Shown in pieces: positions 60,862 to 64,000 of a DNA stretch of 64,000 bases. A model generated the notes under the pieces. It was not told where the DNA came from. It did no database searches and was given only the letters and a program-made list of their open reading frames with translations. Both the position numbers and the translations under genes were made by a program. Each line of letters starts with the position of its first letter. Within the stretch, counting starts at the first letter, position 1. Source of the DNA: an uncultured Peptococcaceae bacterium (GTDB taxonomy: Bacteria > Bacillota > Peptococcia > Peptococcales > Peptococcaceae); assembly GCA_902492275.1 (NCBI GenBank), contig CABUKW010000002.1, positions 17,972 to 81,971 on the forward strand, read 5' to 3'.

Positions 60862-62127
60862 TTATTTTAATCTCCCTTCCAAATCTTCTACCAACTGGGA
60901 TAATGGCACTTCCTGCTGCTGGCCGGTGGCCATTTCACGCACAACGGCAATTTGTTTTTCCAATTCACTATCGCCAATAATCACAACATACTTTGCCTGA
61001 AACCGGTCTGCCGCTTTCATCTGTGCCTTCAGGCTTTTTTCCAGATAATCTTTCTCGGTGCGAATGCCTTTGCCCCGCAACTGCTGCGCTAACACAAAAG
61101 CCTGCTGCTGGGCCGCTTCGCCCAAGGGCGCGATATAGACCTCTGGATGACCGCTGACCGGTAACTGAATGCCCTGTTCTTCCAACGTTAGCAGCAGCCG
61201 CTCCAAGCCGATGGCAAAGCCGATGCCCGGCAAATCGTCGCCGCCAAACTGGGCCAGCAGGCCATTGTAACGACCACCGCCGGCAATGGCATTCTGTGCC
61301 GAGCCAACGCTGTTAATGACGATTTCAAAGGCTGTGCGGGTGTAATAGTCCAAGCCCCGCACCAAATTGGTGTCAATTTCATAATCGACACCGACAGCGT
61401 TCAAATATTGCTGCAATTTCTGAAAATGACTGCTGCAAGTATCGCAGGCCGCTTCAATGGTAGTGGGCGCACCCTTGCAAACCTCCTTGCAGCCTTTTTC
61501 CTTGCAATCTAAGATACGCAGCGGATTACGCTCCAGCCGGTCCCGACAGGTGGCGCACAGCTTGTCTTCGTATTGGCGGAAGTACTGTTTCAGTTCTTCC
61601 ATATGATTGGGCCGGCAATCGGCACAGCCTACCGTGTTTACTTTCACAGTCAGACCGGTCAGCCCCAGCCGCCGGAAAATTTCTACAGCCAGCGTAATGA
61701 CTTCGGCGTCAATGCTGGCATGGTCAGCACCAAACACCTCCACGCCAAATTGATGAAACTGACGGTAACGACCAGCCTGTGGCTTATCATAACGGAACAT
61801 GGGCCCCATATAATACAGTTTGGTTGGCTGCGGGTCGGCATACAGCTTATTTTCTAAAAAAGCCCGCACTGTACCGGCAGTGCCCTCGGGCCGCAACGTC
61901 ATGTGACGAAAACCTTTGTCCTCGAAGGAATACATTTCTTTTTCTACAATATCGCTGGTTTCGCCCACACTGCGCAGATACACTTCGGTATGCTCAAAAA
62001 TTGGCAGGCGAATTTCTTTATATCCATATTCGGCACAAACCTGACGGCATAATTGCTCAATATATTGCCATTTTTCACTTTCACCAGGGAGAAAATCGTT
62101 AGTCCCTGTCGGTCTTGTGGTTAGCAT
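60862..62127 (-). CDS. hisS: Histidyl-tRNA synthetase
   Basis: A 421-residue class II synthetase. Motif 1 is near residues 30-70, motif 2 is RYDKPQAGRYRQFHQFGVEVFG, the histidine motif is LVRGLDYYTRTAFE, motif 3 GIGFAIGLERLLL, and the C-terminal anticodon domain starts PEVYIAPLGEAAQQQAF. A zinc-like cluster insert (CATC, CKEKGCKEVC, CDTCSSH) is visible. AAGGATTG precedes the ATG at 62127. First gene of the hisS-aspS operon. No T-box leader was recognised upstream. Confidence 0.96.
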   Translation of the reverse strand: MLTTRPTGTNDFLPGESEKWQYIEQLCRQVCAEYGYKEIRLPIFEHTEVYLRSVGETSDIVEKEMYSFEDKGFRHMTLRPEGTAGTVRAFLENKLYADPQPTKLYYMGPMFRYDKPQAGRYRQFHQFGVEVFGADHASIDAEVITLAVEIFRRLGLTGLTVKVNTVGCADCRPNHMEELKQYFRQYEDKLCATCRDRLERNPLRILDCKEKGCKEVCKGAPTTIEAACDTCSSHFQKLQQYLNAVGVDYEIDTNLVRGLDYYTRTAFEIVINSVGSAQNAIAGGGRYNGLLAQFGGDDLPGIGFAIGLERLLLTLEEQGIQLPVSGHPEVYIAPLGEAAQQQAFVLAQQLRGKGIRTEKDYLEKSLKAQMKAADRFQAKYVVIIGDSELEKQIAVVREMATGQQQEVPLSQLVEDLEGRLK

Positions 62128-62269
62128 GTTCTCAATCCTTTCGCTTCAACAATCCTATCTAATTAATTTTAGTGAAAGAGGACTGTTTTGTCAACAAGCA
62201 AGGAAAGTTTTGTACACGCTTTTTGCAAAAAAATAACAATAAACCCCTTTCAAGCCCACCGTTTCAGAC

Positions 62270-62313
62270 AAAAAGAGCTGCCCATTGTATGTACAATCCT
62301 TCTGGGCAGCTCT
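62270..62313 (-). terminator. Terminator of the CBS gene
   Basis: AGAGCTGCCCA (62274-62284) pairs with TGGGCAGCTCT (62303-62313). On the minus strand it is followed by TTTTTG. Confidence 0.85.
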
Positions 62314-62332
62314 CTCGCCAACTACAATTTCA

Positions 62333-62782
62333 CTATTCACTTACCATACTGCGCACCAAATCGTGCCGGGTAATAATCCCCACTACTTCCTGCACCTCAT
62401 TGACAATGGGCACCCGATTGATTTTTCTGTCAATAATCAGCGAAGCAATCTCGCTGACCGGCGTATCCTCGTAGGCGTAAACCGGCGGTTTGGTCATCAG
62501 TTCGCCTACCTTATAAGCGGCAATCCGTTTCATGTCCTCTTGAAACTCCTTGCGATCTATGGGAATCAGGCCGTCGAACAGATTGATAAACAGTGGCGGC
62601 TTCACCGGCTTCTGCTTGTAAACCAAATCGCCCTCGCTGATAACGCCCACCAATTTTTGATACTGGTTGACAACGGGCAGACCGCTGATATTTTTTTCCA
62701 CGAAGATTTTGCTCACTTCGTCAATGGTTGTATCTTCATTTACAATTACCACATTTGTGGTCATGATTTCTTTTGCCAGCAT
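62333..62782 (-). CDS. CBS-domain pair protein
   Basis: A 149-residue protein with two CBS motifs at about 8-60 (IMTTNVVIVNEDTTIDEVSKIFVEKNISGLPVVNQ) and 94-145 (LMTKPPVYAYEDTPVSEIASLI). An intervening loop contains a Lys/Pro run. It is the most typical of the three free CBS pairs here. The ATG at 62782 has CAGGAG 10 bases upstream; the longer frame to 62884 is not supported. No enzyme is near, so its role in adenylate sensing is inference from the family. Confidence 0.87.
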   Translation of the reverse strand: MLAKEIMTTNVVIVNEDTTIDEVSKIFVEKNISGLPVVNQYQKLVGVISEGDLVYKQKPVKPPLFINLFDGLIPIDRKEFQEDMKRIAAYKVGELMTKPPVYAYEDTPVSEIASLIIDRKINRVPIVNEVQEVVGIITRHDLVRSMVSE

Positions 62783-63023
62783 GGAAACCACACTCCTGTT
62801 GAAAAGATAAATTTTGTTGATGCTGTTATTATAGCACGATTTTCCAGGAGATACAACAAACATTTCAGGAAATCCAAATTGCATATTTATCGCCTAATCT
62901 AATGTTCTGCTTGCAAATCATCAATACTCAATGTATACTTATTATTAAGGTTTTATTGTGAAATTTGAGGCGCTCTTGTTGTTAACAATCTTTTTTGAAC
63001 ATAATATCTTTGGAGGTAAGATT

Positions 63024-63953
63024 ATGCGGACAGAACAATTATATTATTTGTTAGATTTATTAAAAACGTCCTCTTTATCCAAAACTGCAGAAAATTATTA
63101 TACTTCTCATCAAGTAGTTAATAACGCAATTAAATCATTAGAAAAAGAGTTTGGTGTAACCATACTTAACAGAACCTACAAAGGTATTTCTTTCACAGAA
63201 GCTGGCATGTTGCTTTGTAGCTACGCAGAAGAAACGCTGCAAAACAGAGAAAAACTTTTAGAAAAACTGGCACCTTTTACTACGCGCATCTCCGAGCCTG
63301 CATTAACGGGAAAAGTAGATATCTATATTATCTCTCGTTTTTCCAACAAACACTTTCTACGTTTTTATAATGATTATTCCTGTCAGCATCCTAATCTTTC
63401 TACGAATTTAAAAAATATTTCTATCAATACTATTTTTAGTTTATTGCCCAATCAAAAAAATCCTTTTGTAATTTTAACAACAGCCAGCGAACGTACATTA
63501 TTTTCTGAAAATTTTACCAATTTGTTATCACAATATAATCTAGCCTATGCTGTCTTTTATGCCTCATTGCTCGGCTTTTGCATTTCTGATAAATCGATTT
63601 ATTTTGAACAAATCGCATCTGCCTCTACAGCGACGCCCCCAGAAAATGTACCATTTTTAGTATTTAACTACGCACTTGATGAAAACAGTACTTTAAATGA
63701 TAATTTCTTTCTAATTGATAACTTTGAATCGCAAAAGAAAATGATTAAAAGCGGTAAGTATGTAGGAATTTGTACGCCATTAGAATATGAACAATTTTTT
63801 AAGACCAATCACGCAACGCCTCTATTCATTCCCGATCAAACGCTGTTATCTCCGCAATTTTACTATCTGGCTTTGCATCCGAAAATCACTACCGCCAATC
63901 CTTGCATACAAGATTTTTTATCAGCATTAAAAAAATATTATAACAACCCTTAA
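63024..63953 (+). CDS. LysR-like transcriptional regulator, AT-rich
   Basis: A 309-residue LTTR. The HTH region is LDLLKTSSLSKTAENYYTSHQVVNNAIKSLEKEFGVTILNRTYKGISFTEAG. The effector domain is diverged from common LysR proteins and contains many Asn, Phe and Tyr. The ATG at 63024 has GGAGG 7 bases upstream; the frame starting at 62958 is not used. Codon use is distinctly more AT-rich than the neighbouring CBS and hisS genes, suggesting horizontal acquisition. Its target is presumably beyond the right edge. Confidence 0.82.
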   Translation: MRTEQLYYLLDLLKTSSLSKTAENYYTSHQVVNNAIKSLEKEFGVTILNRTYKGISFTEAGMLLCSYAEETLQNREKLLEKLAPFTTRISEPALTGKVDIYIISRFSNKHFLRFYNDYSCQHPNLSTNLKNISINTIFSLLPNQKNPFVILTTASERTLFSENFTNLLSQYNLAYAVFYASLLGFCISDKSIYFEQIASASTATPPENVPFLVFNYALDENSTLNDNFFLIDNFESQKKMIKSGKYVGICTPLEYEQFFKTNHATPLFIPDQTLLSPQFYYLALHPKITTANPCIQDFLSALKKYYNNP

Positions 63954-64000
63954 GTTCCCGATCATCTTTTATAATTAATTGCCCATAGAAAAATCAAAAA

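Noticed and set aside
62128..62270. T-box leader before hisS-aspS.
   Set aside because: I looked for the AGGGTGGNACCGCG-type T-box sequence and an antiterminator and did not find them.
1..64000. tRNA, rRNA, CRISPR array or intact transposon.
   Set aside because: None was recognised by eye on either strand. A covariance-model and repeat search would be needed to exclude small RNAs.

Overview
The window looks like a chromosomal segment of an anaerobic, low-to-moderate GC Bacillota bacterium, most likely of the Clostridia/Peptococcaceae type. The reasons are strong AGGAGG-type ribosome binding sites, RNase J, DnaD/DnaI-like primosome proteins, BlaI/BlaR1 pairs, a TRAP importer, a NirJ2-like radical SAM protein and a complete KdpFABC-KdpDE system. 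This placement is inference from gene content; no rRNA or tRNA gene is visible. Genes are dense, mostly on the minus strand, and in compact operons closed by rho-independent terminators.

Layout. 0.2-4 kb: two CBS-domain proteins, a DgkB/YegS lipid kinase, a hypoxanthine-DNA glycosylase and a methyltransferase. 4 kb: remnant of an IS3-type insertion sequence. 4.2-6.2 kb: a helicase-loader ATPase and a DnaD-like protein with tandem 11-residue repeats, preceded by five iteron-like boxes. 6.3-8 kb: RNase J with an unusual start region. 8.2-12.1 kb: a TRAP transporter operon led by a divergent shikimate dehydrogenase paralogue. 12.3-15.5 kb: a lipoprotein, folD and ttcA. 15.5-23.7 kb: kdpFABCDE, including a 28-codon kdpF. 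24-29.2 kb: orphan proteins, a NERD protein and BlaI/BlaR1 pair 1 with two operators. 29.4-35.6 kb: ahcY, a DnaQ-DinG helicase, a transglutaminase-like protein, a flavodoxin and a GNAT protein. 35.7-43.1 kb: the aromatic amino acid cluster aroF, aroA-aroE, aroC-aroK-aroB-aroH plus yqeY. 43.4-45 kb: an HTH regulator followed by decayed genes. 45.2-49.8 kb: MerR, NirJ2-like radical SAM protein and a FecCD-type ABC importer. 49.9-51.1 kb: MFS permease. 51.3-57 kb: BlaI/BlaR1 locus 2. 57.1-64 kb: cupin, GNAT, LysR, hisS-aspS, CBS protein and an AT-rich LysR gene.

The most unusual region is BlaI/BlaR1 locus 2 (51.3-57 kb). A full-length M56 protease sensor is accompanied by two derivatives of itself. 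One lacks the protease domain through an in-frame deletion at a 7-bp repeat. The other is a lipoprotein copy of the C-terminal sensor domain and carries a frameshift. The set lies behind a 46-bp palindromic double operator whose core differs from that of locus 1. No beta-lactamase and no recognisable penicillin-binding sensor domain is present, so the signal is unknown. Secondary candidates are the MerR-radical SAM-ABC operon with a 19-bp promoter spacer, the TRAP/AroE-paralogue operon, and the iteron-like array before the primosome genes.
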